A stretch of DNA of 64,000 nucleotides from Maricaulis sp. (GTDB lineage: Bacteria > Pseudomonadota > Alphaproteobacteria > Caulobacterales > Maricaulaceae), in the NCBI RefSeq assembly GCF_030149515.1, contig NZ_JASBRI010000013.1:145094-209093 (forward strand), written 5' to 3'. Below, one piece after another: positions 9,240-16,975 of this stretch (the stretch's first letter is position 1; each line of letters opens with the position of its first letter). Made by a program: the position numbers and the translations under genes. The notes below the pieces were generated by a model that saw nothing but the letters and a program-made list of their open reading frames with translations, did not search any database and was not told the DNA's origin.

Positions 9240-9686
9240 ATGATACGCATTCTTGCAGCAGCCCTAGGAGCAGCCGTGGTGGGCACGGCCGGCCTGGCCC
9301 AGGACGATGATGGCGATGGCGGGGGAGATACAGGCAACAGCAATAGCGGCGATACGGGTGGCCAGACATCGACCGAGACCGGCGGCGACCTGTCCGGCGT
9401 GCGGGTCCATACCGACAGCGCGGCGGCGGATACGGCCGACAATCTGGGGGCCCGGGCGCTGACGACCGGTCGCGATGTTCAGCTCGGTCCCCGCTCCGGC
9501 AATCCGGGAAGCCGGAACCTCATGGCGCATGAGCTTGCCCACACTTTGCAGCAGCAATCACAGGCGAGCGATGGTGAGGCGGATGACGACGAGCCTTCGG
9601 CCGACGGCCGCAGAGCGGAGCAAGACGCGCGAACCCGTCGTCAGCGCCAGTCTACGCGCTCGCGGCGTGACGACCGGCCGCAATAG
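9240..9686 (+). CDS. Small secreted DUF4157 (eCIS-core) protein
   Basis: The 148 residues open with a hydrophobic signal peptide (MIRILAAALGAAVVGTAGLAQ, cleavage likely near residue 21). An Asp/Gly/Ser/Thr-rich linker of about 30 residues follows. One complete DUF4157 domain runs from about residue 49 to 107 (VRVHTDSAAA, GARALTTGRDVQLGP, LMAHELAHTLQQQ). The HELAH segment is a zinc-metallopeptidase-like HExxH. The C-terminus is acidic and then strongly Arg-rich. DUF4157 normally heads large effectors or toxins linked to extracellular contractile injection systems; here it stands alone without cargo. The ribosome binding site GGAGGAAGGG is strong. The gene lies between dnaK (divergent) and alkB. 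Its function is unknown. Confidence 0.8.
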   Translation: MIRILAAALGAAVVGTAGLAQDDDGDGGGDTGNSNSGDTGGQTSTETGGDLSGVRVHTDSAAADTADNLGARALTTGRDVQLGPRSGNPGSRNLMAHELAHTLQQQSQASDGEADDDEPSADGRRAEQDARTRRQRQSTRSRRDDRPQ

Positions 9687-9762
9687 GATACCGGGGCCAG
9701 CATCTGTGCGAACAAGGCGGACATGACTGGCCGCGGCGGTCGGGAATTGCCATCTTCCCGGC

Positions 9763-10404
9763 ATGTCCGAACCCGTGCTGCCCCTCCCAGGCTTTCGTCT
9801 CCTGCCGGAACATCTCAACCGCACAGCTCAGGCTGCGCTGATTGAAACTGTTGTGGCCGCCGCGAAAATCGCCCCGTTCTGGCGGCCGGCCATGCCGCGC
9901 TCCGGCCAGCCACTGTCCGTGAAAATGACCAATTTTGGCCGGCTGGGCTGGGTCACGGACAAGGAGGGCGGCTATCGCTACGAACCGGTACATCCGCTGA
10001 CCGGCGAGCCCTGGCCCCCCATTCCTCCCGTCCTGCTCGACCTGTGGGCCCAGCTCTCCGGGTATTGCGCCCCGCCTGAAGCCTGTCTGGTCAATTGGTA
10101 CGGGCCCGACAGCCGCATGGGTCTGCATGTGGATTGGGACGAGGAGGCGGCGGATGCAGCGGTCGTATCGGTGTCGCTGGGTGACAAGGCGCGGTTCCGT
10201 GTCGGCGGCACAACACGCCGCGGCAAGACTGCGTCCATGGTACTGTCGTCGGGTGACGTGGTGGTGCTGGGCGGCGCGGCGCGGCGCAGCTATCACGGTG
10301 TCGACCGCATCTATCCGGGCACATCGACCCTGTTGCCGGACGAGGTCTTTCCCGGCGGCGGCCGCATCAATCTGACCATGCGCCGCGTGACCCTGCCCGG
10401 ATGA
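9763..10404 (+). CDS. alkB: Alkylated DNA repair dioxygenase AlkB
   Basis: AlkB oxidatively demethylates 1-methyladenine and 3-methylcytosine in DNA using Fe(II) and 2-oxoglutarate. The 213-residue protein has the iron ligands His122 and Asp124 (LHVDWDE) and His178 (RRSYHGV), and the 2-oxoglutarate-binding RxNxTxR signature at residues 201-207 (RINLTMR). The substrate-lid region NWYGPDSRMG is also typical. Length matches E. coli AlkB (216 residues). It is a second alkylation repair gene in this window besides the one at 113, but I see no shared operator. Confidence 0.93.
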   Translation: MSEPVLPLPGFRLLPEHLNRTAQAALIETVVAAAKIAPFWRPAMPRSGQPLSVKMTNFGRLGWVTDKEGGYRYEPVHPLTGEPWPPIPPVLLDLWAQLSGYCAPPEACLVNWYGPDSRMGLHVDWDEEAADAAVVSVSLGDKARFRVGGTTRRGKTASMVLSSGDVVVLGGAARRSYHGVDRIYPGTSTLLPDEVFPGGGRINLTMRRVTLPG

Positions 10405-10474
10405 GCCCGCGGAACTTTCGCCACATTCGGGCGTTGCACAGAGTGTGTTGAAGCAAACAACGGGAGACGACGCC

Positions 10475-10822
10475 ATGATCAAGTCACTGCTTATCGTCAG
10501 CGTCGCTGCGCTTGGGCTTTCTGCCTGCGGTGCGACGACCCGGGGTGCTGCCACCGGCGGCGCCATGGGTGCGGCCGCCGGTGCCATTATCGGTAACAAT
10601 ACGGGATCGGGCGATGCCGAAACCGGCGCGCTGATCGGCGGTGCCGTCGGCGCTGCAGCCGGGGCCTATGCCGGGTGCCGTTCCGAGGGCGGCTGCCGCT
10701 GGAACAGCGACAATCGCTATCATTCCGAACTGTACTATGACGAGCGCGCGCGCCGCGACTACTACATCAACAGCCGTGACGGCTGCACCTATTGGCGCAA
10801 CGGCGAATACCGCGCCTGCTAG
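10475..10822 (+). CDS. Glycine-zipper lipoprotein, copy 1
   Basis: The 115-residue protein has a lipoprotein signal ending in LGLSAC, with Cys18 as the likely lipidated residue. A glycine-zipper region (GGAMGAAAGAIIGNNTG and GALIGGAVGAAAGAYAG) could form a membrane-associated hairpin. The C-terminal domain is rich in Tyr, Arg and Asn, has four further cysteines, and ends in RAC. GGGAGA upstream supports the ATG at 10475 rather than the GTG at 10445. It closely resembles the next gene in length and sequence. Related glycine-zipper lipoproteins (SlyB/YmgG type) act in envelope homeostasis, but the role here is unproven. A strong intrinsic terminator follows. Confidence 0.85.
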   Translation: MIKSLLIVSVAALGLSACGATTRGAATGGAMGAAAGAIIGNNTGSGDAETGALIGGAVGAAAGAYAGCRSEGGCRWNSDNRYHSELYYDERARRDYYINSRDGCTYWRNGEYRAC

Positions 10823-10847
10823 CCAATAGCCAGCACTCCACAAGGCG

Positions 10848-10880
10848 GGCGCCGGAGCGGAAGGCTCCGGCGCCTTTTTT
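10848..10880 (+). terminator. Intrinsic terminator after lipoprotein copy 1
   Basis: An 11-bp perfect GC-rich stem (GGCGCCGGAGC, 10848-10858, pairing with 10864-10874) encloses a five-base loop. Six consecutive T (10875-10880) follow directly. It sits 26 bp after the stop codon, so the two lipoprotein copies probably have separate transcripts. Confidence 0.88.
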
Positions 10881-11004
10881 GCGCGAAAGGGCCGGCGGGA
10901 CGGTTCTGTTCATCTCCGTGTCACGATCGCAGGTCTACGATCCGTTTCGTTCTGCCCGGTCGCCGGAATGGTAGGCGCCGGGTCAATCAGCCAGGGAGAT
11001 GGCA

Positions 11005-11352
11005 GTGATCGGACGTGTCTTTGCGATTGGGGTCGTGGCTGTGAGCCTGGCGGCCTGCGGGGCGACCACCCAGGGTGCTGTGACCGGCGGTGCGCTCGGC
11101 GCCGCGGCTGGTGCCATCATCGGCAACAATACCGGTTCCGGCGATGCTGAAACGGGCGCCATCATCGGCGGTGTGGTCGGCGCTGCGGCAGGGGCTTACG
11201 CCGGTTGCCGTCATGACGGCGGCTGCCGGTGGAATGAGAGCAATCGCAATCATTCCCAGCTCTACTACGATGAGCGCGCCCGCCGGGAGTATTATGTCGA
11301 CAGCCGCGACCGCTGCACGTATTGGCGCAACGGCGAATACCGCGCCTGCTAG
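11005..11352 (+). CDS. Glycine-zipper lipoprotein, copy 2 (tandem paralogue)
   Basis: This protein has the same layout as the preceding copy: a lipobox ending in SLAAC, the block GAIIGNNTGSGDAETGA shared exactly, the glycine zipper, and the same cysteine-containing C-terminus ending in YWRNGEYRAC. I prefer the GTG at 11005 to the ATG at 10999. AGGGAG then lies six bases before the start, and the protein becomes exactly 115 residues like its paralogue. The first 15 residues diverge most, as expected after an old duplication. A GC-rich hairpin follows the stop. Confidence 0.82.
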   Translation: MIGRVFAIGVVAVSLAACGATTQGAVTGGALGAAAGAIIGNNTGSGDAETGAIIGGVVGAAAGAYAGCRHDGGCRWNESNRNHSQLYYDERARREYYVDSRDRCTYWRNGEYRAC

Positions 11353-11366
11353 CACTATCGGACATT

Positions 11367-11396
11367 CGCGCCGGGGCTCATTCGGGCCCCGGCGCG
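11367..11396. terminator. Hairpin between convergent genes, possible bidirectional terminator
   Basis: An 11-bp perfect inverted repeat (CGCGCCGGGGC at 11367-11377 with its complement at 11386-11396) encloses an 8-base loop. It ends two bases before the minus-strand stop codon at 11398. There is no U-tract on either side, so termination is plausible from position but not certain. Confidence 0.45.
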
Positions 11397-11397
11397 T

Positions 11398-12930
11398 CTA
11401 GTGTTGCACCGGCATGTCGCGCGGCGCGTTTGCGCCCGTATCGGGCGGCAAGTAGTCGATGGCCGTCATGGGAACGGAGCGGCCGTGTTCCTGGACGAGG
11501 CGGACATGCTTGCGCCGCAAGAGCCGCGGCTCGGCGACGCCGCAGGAATGGGCGATCATTTCCACGTGCTCGCGGATCGTGTTGGCGTATTCGGCCACAC
11601 GCTCGGCCTTGTCGCTGACTACCAGGCCACGCTGCAGGCGCTTGTCATGGGTGGTCACACCGGTCGGGCAGGTGTTGCGGTGGCACTTCATCGCCTGGAT
11701 ACACCCCAGCGAGAACATGAAACCCCGCCCGCACTGCACGAAGTCCGCCCCGGCGGCCAGTGCCCACGCCACTGCACCCGGAATGAGAAGCTTCCCCGAG
11801 GCGACAATGCGGATTCGCCCGCGCAGCCCGTAGCGTTCGAGAATGTCGGCGACCATGGGCAGGCTTTCCCGGATGGTCAGGCCGACATTGTCCATCAGCG
11901 CCATCGGCGCGGCGCCGGTGCCGCCATCGCCTGAGTCGACCGTGACGAAATCCGGAGCGCTTTCCACGCCGCGACGGGTCACCGCCTCGCACAAGTCCTC
12001 GATCCAGCCATAGGCCCCGATCACGGCCTTGATGCCGACCGGCTTTCCGGTGACCTCGCGGATATGTCCGATCATGTCCAGCAGGCCGTCGACATTGTCG
12101 AATTCGGGATGACGGTTGGGCGAGATCGACGCCTCGCCTGCCGGGATGCCCCGTATCTTCGCGACTTCCTTGGTCACTTTCTCGGCAGGCAGGATGCCGC
12201 CCTTGCCCGGTTTGGCGCCCTGGGAGAGTTTCAGTTCGAACATTTTTACCTGGGGCCGCGCCGCGACCTCGCGCAGGCGTTCGACGGACAGCCCGCCCTC
12301 GGAATTGCGTACACCGTATTTCGCGGTGCCGATCTGGAAGACCAGATCGCAGCCGCCTTCCAGATGCATGTCCGACAGCCCGCCCTCGCCGGTATTGAGC
12401 CAGATTCCCGACTTGGCCGCTCCGCGCGACAAGGCGCGGATCGCCGGCGTGGACAGGGCGCCATAGCTCATGCCGGAAATGTTGAAAAAGGATGGGGCAT
12501 CATAGGGTTCGCGGGCAAAAGGGCCGATGCGCAGAGGTTGGGTGGCGGCCGCATGATCGTCCAGCAGGGGAAAGGCGCAATTCACGAAAATCGCCGTTCC
12601 CGGCTTGTCCATCGGCTTGGTCGAACCGAAGGGGATCGTGCCGCCCTCACCCTGGGCTGACCGGTAGACCCAGTCGCGCTCGGCGCGGTTGAAGGGCAGT
12701 TCCTCGCGGTCCATGGCGAAGAAATACTGGCGGAAGAATTCGCCCAGCGTGGTGAACAGGCTGCGGAACCGGCCAACAAGGGGGTAATTACGGCGCACAG
12801 CGTCGCGGGTCTGTGTCACATCCGCGGCATACATGACCACGGCGGCCAGCGCGGCCAGGCCCAGCGCCAGGATGAAGGCCTGCGTCAGGATGTTCATCGC
12901 ATCCATCGCCCATTGCGGCAGCATCGGCAT
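11398..12930 (-). CDS. FMN-binding glutamate synthase family protein
   Basis: The 510-residue protein has an N-terminal membrane segment (about ILTQAFILALGLAALAAVVMYA). A glutamate-synthase-type FMN barrel follows, with VTVDSGDGGTGAAP, GKPVGIKAVIG and the cysteine cluster CIQAMKCHRNTCPTG for a 3Fe-4S centre. The amidotransferase domain of true GltB is missing. Such stand-alone GltS-like proteins are common, but their reaction is not settled, so I do not call it gltB. The ATG at 12930 is preferred because GAGGGG lies upstream; an ATG at 12969 is possible. The gene converges with the lipoprotein copy. Confidence 0.85.
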   Translation of the reverse strand: MPMLPQWAMDAMNILTQAFILALGLAALAAVVMYAADVTQTRDAVRRNYPLVGRFRSLFTTLGEFFRQYFFAMDREELPFNRAERDWVYRSAQGEGGTIPFGSTKPMDKPGTAIFVNCAFPLLDDHAAATQPLRIGPFAREPYDAPSFFNISGMSYGALSTPAIRALSRGAAKSGIWLNTGEGGLSDMHLEGGCDLVFQIGTAKYGVRNSEGGLSVERLREVAARPQVKMFELKLSQGAKPGKGGILPAEKVTKEVAKIRGIPAGEASISPNRHPEFDNVDGLLDMIGHIREVTGKPVGIKAVIGAYGWIEDLCEAVTRRGVESAPDFVTVDSGDGGTGAAPMALMDNVGLTIRESLPMVADILERYGLRGRIRIVASGKLLIPGAVAWALAAGADFVQCGRGFMFSLGCIQAMKCHRNTCPTGVTTHDKRLQRGLVVSDKAERVAEYANTIREHVEMIAHSCGVAEPRLLRRKHVRLVQEHGRSVPMTAIDYLPPDTGANAPRDMPVQH

Positions 12931-13036
12931 GTTCGCTAATCCCCTCGTCGAGACCGGCGCATCATGCATCGCCGCGGCTTCCCTTGCGAGAGGTCCGGCG
13001 CGAATTGTCGGACCTGTGATGGGATGTGAGGCGGGA

Positions 13037-13690
13037 TCAGGCCTTCACGTCGACCCCGTCGCCCGGCGCCTGCGGGCCGCCATCGCCGTCGCCGGACGGG
13101 CTGCCGGCCGAAACCGCCACCATGGCTGCACGCAGGGTGCGCTGGCCGATGACGAAACCGGTCTGCATAACCGAGGCGATCTTGCCGGACGGCTGGTCCG
13201 AAGGGATCTGGGCCACGGCCTGGTGAAGATGCGGGTCGAAAGCGTCGCCGGGGGCCGGATCGACCTTTTTCACACCGTGCCGCTCCATCTTGGAGAGCAT
13301 GGCCTTTTCGGTCATTTCCACGCCCTCGACGAGATTCTTCACCGCGTCGGGGGCATCGTCGAGCTGGCTCTGGTCCACAGCGCCAATGGCCCGCGACAGG
13401 TTGTCGGCCACGTCCAGCATGTCCTTGGCGAAGCTGGAGACGGCGTAGTCGCGCGTATCCTTGACCTCCTTCTCGGCCCGGCGGCGGGTATTTTCCGCCT
13501 CGGCCAGGGCGCGCAGCAGCTTGTCGCGCATGGCGTCGAGTTCCGCCGTCAGCTTGGCGATAGCCTCTTCCGGCGTGGTCTCGCCCGATCCGGCCTCGGC
13601 GCCGTCCCCGGCGGTCTGCGTGTCGGTTTCGGCCTCCGGCGCGGTCTCGTTCGTACCGGCCTGGGTCTCGTTGTTGTCGGTTTCGCTCAT
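13037..13690 (-). CDS. grpE: Nucleotide exchange factor GrpE
   Basis: GrpE releases ADP from DnaK. The 217 residues have a long acidic, Thr/Glu-rich low-complexity N-terminus. A coiled coil follows (AELDAMRDKLLRALAEAENTRRRAEKE). The beta-wing domain contains the family signature PHLHQAVAQIPSDQPSGKIASVMQTGFVIGQRTLR. The gene starts 9 bp after hrcA, the usual hrcA-grpE order, and should be co-transcribed with it. Confidence 0.96.
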   Translation of the reverse strand: MSETDNNETQAGTNETAPEAETDTQTAGDGAEAGSGETTPEEAIAKLTAELDAMRDKLLRALAEAENTRRRAEKEVKDTRDYAVSSFAKDMLDVADNLSRAIGAVDQSQLDDAPDAVKNLVEGVEMTEKAMLSKMERHGVKKVDPAPGDAFDPHLHQAVAQIPSDQPSGKIASVMQTGFVIGQRTLRAAMVAVSAGSPSGDGDGGPQAPGDGVDVKA

Positions 13691-13699
13691 TTCAGGTCT

Positions 13700-14776
13700 T
13701 CACTCTCGCGATCGCGCGCCATCGAGGATCTGTCCGACGACACGGGCTGTGTAGTCGACCAGGGGGATAACACGCGCATAGTTCAAACGGGTGGGGCCAA
13801 TTACACCCAGCGCCCCGATGATTTCCTGTTCCGAGTTCATATAGGGAGCCACGATCACGCTTGAACCCGACAGGCTGAAGAGCGGGTTCTCCGCACCGAT
13901 GAACAGACGCACCCCGTCACCGTCGCGGGCCTTGTCCAGCAGGGTGATCAGCTCTTCCTTGCGTTCGATGTCCTCGAACAGCATGCGGATGCGTTCCAGA
14001 TCCCCGGCCGCGTCGACGCTTTCCAGCAACCGCGCCTGTCCGCGCACGATCAGGGCGCGCTCGCCCGACCCGCCGGCCCAGTCGGCGAGACCCTGCTTGA
14101 CCAGCTCCTCCGCGGCGCTGTCGAGCTGGGAGCGGCGTTCCGCGATCTCCTGCCCGATTGCCTTGCGCGCCTCGTCGAGACTGCGGCCTTTCAGCCGGGT
14201 GGAAAGATAATTGCCCGCTTCCACAAGCGTGACCGGCGGCATGCCTTCTGGCGCCCGCATCAGGCGGTTTTCGACCGTTCCGTCCTCGAACACCAGTACG
14301 GCCAGGACTTCCTGCGGCGACAGCGGAACGAATTCCACATGGCGCAGCGGAGCCTCCCGCTTGGGCGTAACCACCAGACCGGCGCCGCCCGCCAGACCGC
14401 TGAGCAGGGTGGAGGCCTCGGTCAGCAGGCCCTGGGTCGAGCGTCCCGAGACGGACACCTTGCCCTCGATCGCCCGGCGTTCATCGTCCGACAGCTCGCC
14501 CACCTGCAGCAGTCCGTCGACGAAAAGGCGCAGGCCCGCATGGGTGGGCATGCGTCCGGCGCTGGAATGCGGCGCGGTCAAAAGCCCCATCTGGGCCAGA
14601 TCGGCCATCGTGTTGCGGATCGAGGCCGGGGACAGCGCCAGGTTTCCGGTCTGTGACAGGGTGCGCGAGCCCACCGGTTCGCCCGAACGCAGATAGGCTT
14701 CCACGATCTCGCGGAAGATCGTGCGCATGCGTTCGTCCAGGGACGCCAGTGCGCTTTCGGGCTTGGTCTCGGCCAT
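13700..14776 (-). CDS. hrcA: Heat-inducible transcription repressor HrcA
   Basis: HrcA represses chaperone operons by binding CIRCE elements. The 358-residue protein begins with a winged helix ([26 protein letters not shown]). It contains [20 protein letters not shown] and the C-terminal GAF-like/dimerisation domain, including [16 protein letters not shown] and [19 protein letters not shown]. The ATG at 14776 is chosen over an upstream ATG at 14812 from family length. I see no CIRCE element in its own upstream region or before dnaK, so its operator may lie elsewhere, for example at groES. Confidence 0.95.
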   Translation of the reverse strand: MAETKPESALASLDERMRTIFREIVEAYLRSGEPVGSRTLSQTGNLALSPASIRNTMADLAQMGLLTAPHSSAGRMPTHAGLRLFVDGLLQVGELSDDERRAIEGKVSVSGRSTQGLLTEASTLLSGLAGGAGLVVTPKREAPLRHVEFVPLSPQEVLAVLVFEDGTVENRLMRAPEGMPPVTLVEAGNYLSTRLKGRSLDEARKAIGQEIAERRSQLDSAAEELVKQGLADWAGGSGERALIVRGQARLLESVDAAGDLERIRMLFEDIERKEELITLLDKARDGDGVRLFIGAENPLFSLSGSSVIVAPYMNSEQEIIGALGVIGPTRLNYARVIPLVDYTARVVGQILDGARSRE

Positions 14777-14917
14777 GCCTACTGAATTAATCGTGGCCGC
14801 GCGCCGGTTCAATCGCGTTTGTCGGACGGGTTTACCCGGCGCAGTCAGTGCGGCGGTGCTTGATGCCCGGCGCGCATGCGTCTAGGAGCGGCGGACGATG
14901 ACAAGCTGGAGATTTCG

Positions 14918-15640
14918 ATGAGACCTCAGGGACGGGCACGCGACGCGATGCGGGAGATTGCTCTGGAAGCCGGCGCTTCGCTCTATGCGGAAGGCTCCTG
15001 CCTGGCCCGCTTCGGCGGTACGCATGTTCTGTGCACGGCGAGTGTCGAGGACGGGGTGCCGCCGTGGCTTCGCGGCGGCGGCAAGGGCTGGGTGACGGCG
15101 GAATACGGCATGCTGCCGCGCTCCACCCACACCCGGTCGCGCCGCGAGGCGGCGGCGGGTAAACAGTCTGGCCGCACCCAGGAAATCCAGCGCCTGATCG
15201 GCCGCTCGCTGCGGGCAGTGGTCGATCTCAAAGCCCTGGGCGAGCGCCAGATCACCATCGATTGCGACGTCATCCAGGCCGATGGCGGCACCCGTACCGC
15301 CGCGATCACCGGCGCCTGGGTCGCCCTGAAGCAGGCCACGGCCTATCTGATCGAGGAGGGCCTTCTCAAGGCGGACCCGGTCTATGGTCAGCTTGCCGCC
15401 ATTTCCTGCGGCGTGATCGACGGCGAAACCCGCCTCGACCTGGAATATGAGGAAGACCGCCGCGCCGAGGCCGATGCCAATTTTGTGCTGACGAATAATG
15501 GCGGTATCGTCGAAATTCAGGCGACTGCGGAGGACCGTCCGATCCCGGAAGGTAACTTCAACGACCTGTTCGCCCTGGCCAAGGCGGGTGTGGCGCAATT
15601 GTGCGAAGCGCAGATCGCGGCGCTGGCGGCAAAGGGCTGA
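14918..15640 (+). CDS. rph: Ribonuclease PH
   Basis: RNase PH is a phosphorolytic 3'-5' exonuclease that trims tRNA 3' ends. The 240 residues begin [14 protein letters not shown] and contain the phosphate- and RNA-binding segment [14 protein letters not shown], with the RSRRE core, and the conserved block [22 protein letters not shown]. The ATG at 14918 is fixed by homology. The gene is divergent from hrcA across 141 bp. In relatives rph is followed directly by rdgB; here an oppositely oriented cassette intervenes. Confidence 0.96.
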   Translation: MRPQGRARDAMREIALEAGASLYAEGSCLARFGGTHVLCTASVEDGVPPWLRGGGKGWVTAEYGMLPRSTHTRSRREAAAGKQSGRTQEIQRLIGRSLRAVVDLKALGERQITIDCDVIQADGGTRTAAITGAWVALKQATAYLIEEGLLKADPVYGQLAAISCGVIDGETRLDLEYEEDRRAEADANFVLTNNGGIVEIQATAEDRPIPEGNFNDLFALAKAGVAQLCEAQIAALAAKG

Positions 15641-15668
15641 GGCATCGCCGGGAAACCGGCGCAAAAGA

Positions 15669-15758
15669 CAGACGGCGGGAGCGCGCTGGGGGGCTGGTGA
15701 ATGGCCCGCACGGCCTCTTTGGGAAGGGGCTACCGTGCAGGCCCGCCCCCGCCGTCTG
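15669..15758 (+). other. Extended inverted-repeat region, possible structured RNA or rph terminator
   Basis: An 11-bp perfect inverted repeat (CAGACGGCGGG at 15669-15679 with its complement at 15748-15758) encloses about 68 bases. Inside it is a second perfect 6-bp repeat (GCACGG 15708-15713, CCGTGC 15733-15738), with further G-rich/C-rich pairing between. The folded element would be a roughly 90-nt bulged stem in the gap between the convergent rph and XRE genes. No U-tract follows in either direction. I could not match it to 4.5S RNA, 6S RNA or tmRNA hallmarks. The strand is arbitrary. Confidence 0.35.
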
Positions 15759-15804
15759 ACCGCCCTGAACTCGGTCGGGCGGATCCGGGTAGCGCCGTTC
15801 GCGC

Positions 15805-16038
15805 CTATTCGGCGGCGTCGCGGCTGTCGTCCTCTTCATCGTCGAAGCTCAGCAGGTCTCCCGGCTGGCAGTCGAGTTCACGGCACAGCGCCTCCAGGGT
15901 GGAGAAGCGCACCGCCTTGGCCTTGCCTGTCTTGAGGATGGACAGGTTGGCCATGGTGATGCCGACACGGTCGCAGAGTTCGGTCAGCGACATGCGGCGC
16001 TCGAGGAGCATTCGGTCGAGGGTGACGCGGATGGGCAT
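15805..16038 (-). CDS. Small XRE-family (YozG-like) helix-turn-helix regulator
   Basis: The 77-residue protein is essentially one helix-turn-helix domain (MSLTELCDRVGITMANLSILK). The segment TLEALCRELDCQPGDLLSF follows, then a short acidic tail. This Cro/C1-like subfamily is commonly paired with DUF2975 membrane proteins, as here, where the DUF2975 gene lies 15 bp upstream on the same strand. It is probably an autoregulator acting on the palindromic TATCG sites upstream of the cassette; that target is inferred. Confidence 0.88.
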   Translation of the reverse strand: MPIRVTLDRMLLERRMSLTELCDRVGITMANLSILKTGKAKAVRFSTLEALCRELDCQPGDLLSFDDEEDDSRDAAE

Positions 16039-16053
16039 GTGTTCGGCGTCCCC

Positions 16054-16602
16054 CTAAATCGTCAGTTTTTGTTCTTGGCGCATTCGCGCACCTTCGCGGA
16101 AGACTTCCGCAAGCACCAGCAGTGCCGCCACCGCAAACCAGGCGCCCAGGTCGATATTGGCCGTCGCCGTCAGTTCCAGACCGCCCAGGACCGGCTGGTC
16201 CATGATGGTCAGCAGCATTGCCACGGCGCCCTGCGTGACATGGCGCAGCACCTGGTAGCCGGCAATCGCAAGCGCGATGACCCGCAGATGGCCCGCATTT
16301 TCCGGCACGAAGGGGTCGCCCGCGATCAGGGTCGAGAAGATGCGCCGCAGCCGGTCGACCACGATCATGAAAGCGATGATTTCCGCAACGAGGATCGGGA
16401 AGATCCAGCCATGGCTGCGAATACCCTGCAGCAGCTCGGAAATCGGCCCCGGCGAATAGCCGAGGAAGTCCATGACCAATGTCGCGCCCGCGGCCAGGAT
16501 GACCAGCGCCGCAAAGGCGAGCAATACCCAGGCGATGTACCAGACGATGTCCAGCACCACCTTGACGATGGATGCGAGAGACCCGTGGCCCAGTGTCTTC
16601 AT
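16054..16602 (-). CDS. DUF2975 family membrane protein
   Basis: The 182 residues contain four hydrophobic segments, at about 15-50, 70-87, 107-125 and 145-168. They match the DUF2975 pattern, with polar segments such as RLRRIFSTLIAGDPFVPENAGHLRVIA between passes two and three. The biochemical function is unknown. DUF2975 proteins are typically encoded next to a small XRE regulator, which is the case here, and I infer a membrane sensor/regulator pair. Confidence 0.85.
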   Translation of the reverse strand: MKTLGHGSLASIVKVVLDIVWYIAWVLLAFAALVILAAGATLVMDFLGYSPGPISELLQGIRSHGWIFPILVAEIIAFMIVVDRLRRIFSTLIAGDPFVPENAGHLRVIALAIAGYQVLRHVTQGAVAMLLTIMDQPVLGGLELTATANIDLGAWFAVAALLVLAEVFREGARMRQEQKLTI

Positions 16603-16677
16603 GCCCGCCCCTTCCCGTTTGTGAATGAGGCCTGTGGACGTTGTCTCCGTCCGTCAGGCCTCACCCGTCTTTAGCAA

Positions 16678-16794
16678 TCATGCAGCAACCGGAGCAATCG
16701 CGTAGAACGCGCCGGCCGCCACCGAAACCAGCAGCATCAGATTGATCGCGATCGACGCGAACGTGCGGATGCCTGAATTTTCGGACCTGACCAT
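16678..16794 (-). CDS. Single-pass mini membrane protein (38 residues)
   Basis: The reading frame encodes a polar head (MVRSENSGIR) followed by one transmembrane helix (FASIAINLMLLVSVAAGAFYAIAP). An AAAGGAA element eight bases before the ATG at 16794 is a good ribosome binding site. It is the first gene of the minus-strand set followed by DUF2975 and XRE genes, with a 75-bp gap. A longer frame open to 17166 overlaps rdgB and looks like a shadow. The size suggests an accessory subunit or regulator of the DUF2975 protein, which is inference. Confidence 0.65.
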   Translation of the reverse strand: MVRSENSGIRTFASIAINLMLLVSVAAGAFYAIAPVAA

Positions 16795-16874
16795 TTCACT
16801 GTTTCCTTTCTGTTGCATCTGACCAATTACCGTTGTTTTTCTGGCGTCTTCGGACGATGTGTCCCGTCCTTGTT

Positions 16875-16952
16875 GTTTATCGATAAACGGAAAGCTCGGG
16901 GCACGCAAGCGAAAAATATCGTTTTTCGATATGAATTTTTCGAAAGGCGATA
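16875..16952. promoter_or_regulatory. Cluster of TATCG/CGATA palindromes, candidate operator of the XRE cassette
   Basis: A perfect 14-bp palindrome GTTTATCGATAAAC lies at 16875-16888. An inverted repeat ATATCG-TTTTT-CGATAT lies at 16916-16932, and a further CGATA at 16948-16952. Five half-sites of one motif within 78 bp, in an AT-rich patch between the divergent cassette and rdgB, look like operator sites for the cassette's XRE protein. They overlap the likely promoter and leader of rdgB. This is inferred from symmetry and position only. Confidence 0.55.
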
Positions 16953-16975
16953 AGGAACTGAGGTCCTTTCCGCCC

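Noticed and set aside
10475..11352. Tandem lipoproteins as a sequence assembly duplication
   Set aside because: The copies differ throughout in codons, signal peptides and flanks, so they are diverged paralogues.
14777..14917. Expected CIRCE element between hrcA and rph
   Set aside because: No GCACTC-N9-GAGTGC repeat or near match is present in the interval.
15669..15758. SRP 4.5S RNA or tmRNA as identity of the inverted-repeat region after rph
   Set aside because: The SRP GGAAGGAAGC-type loop motif and tmRNA tag or tRNA-like parts are absent.
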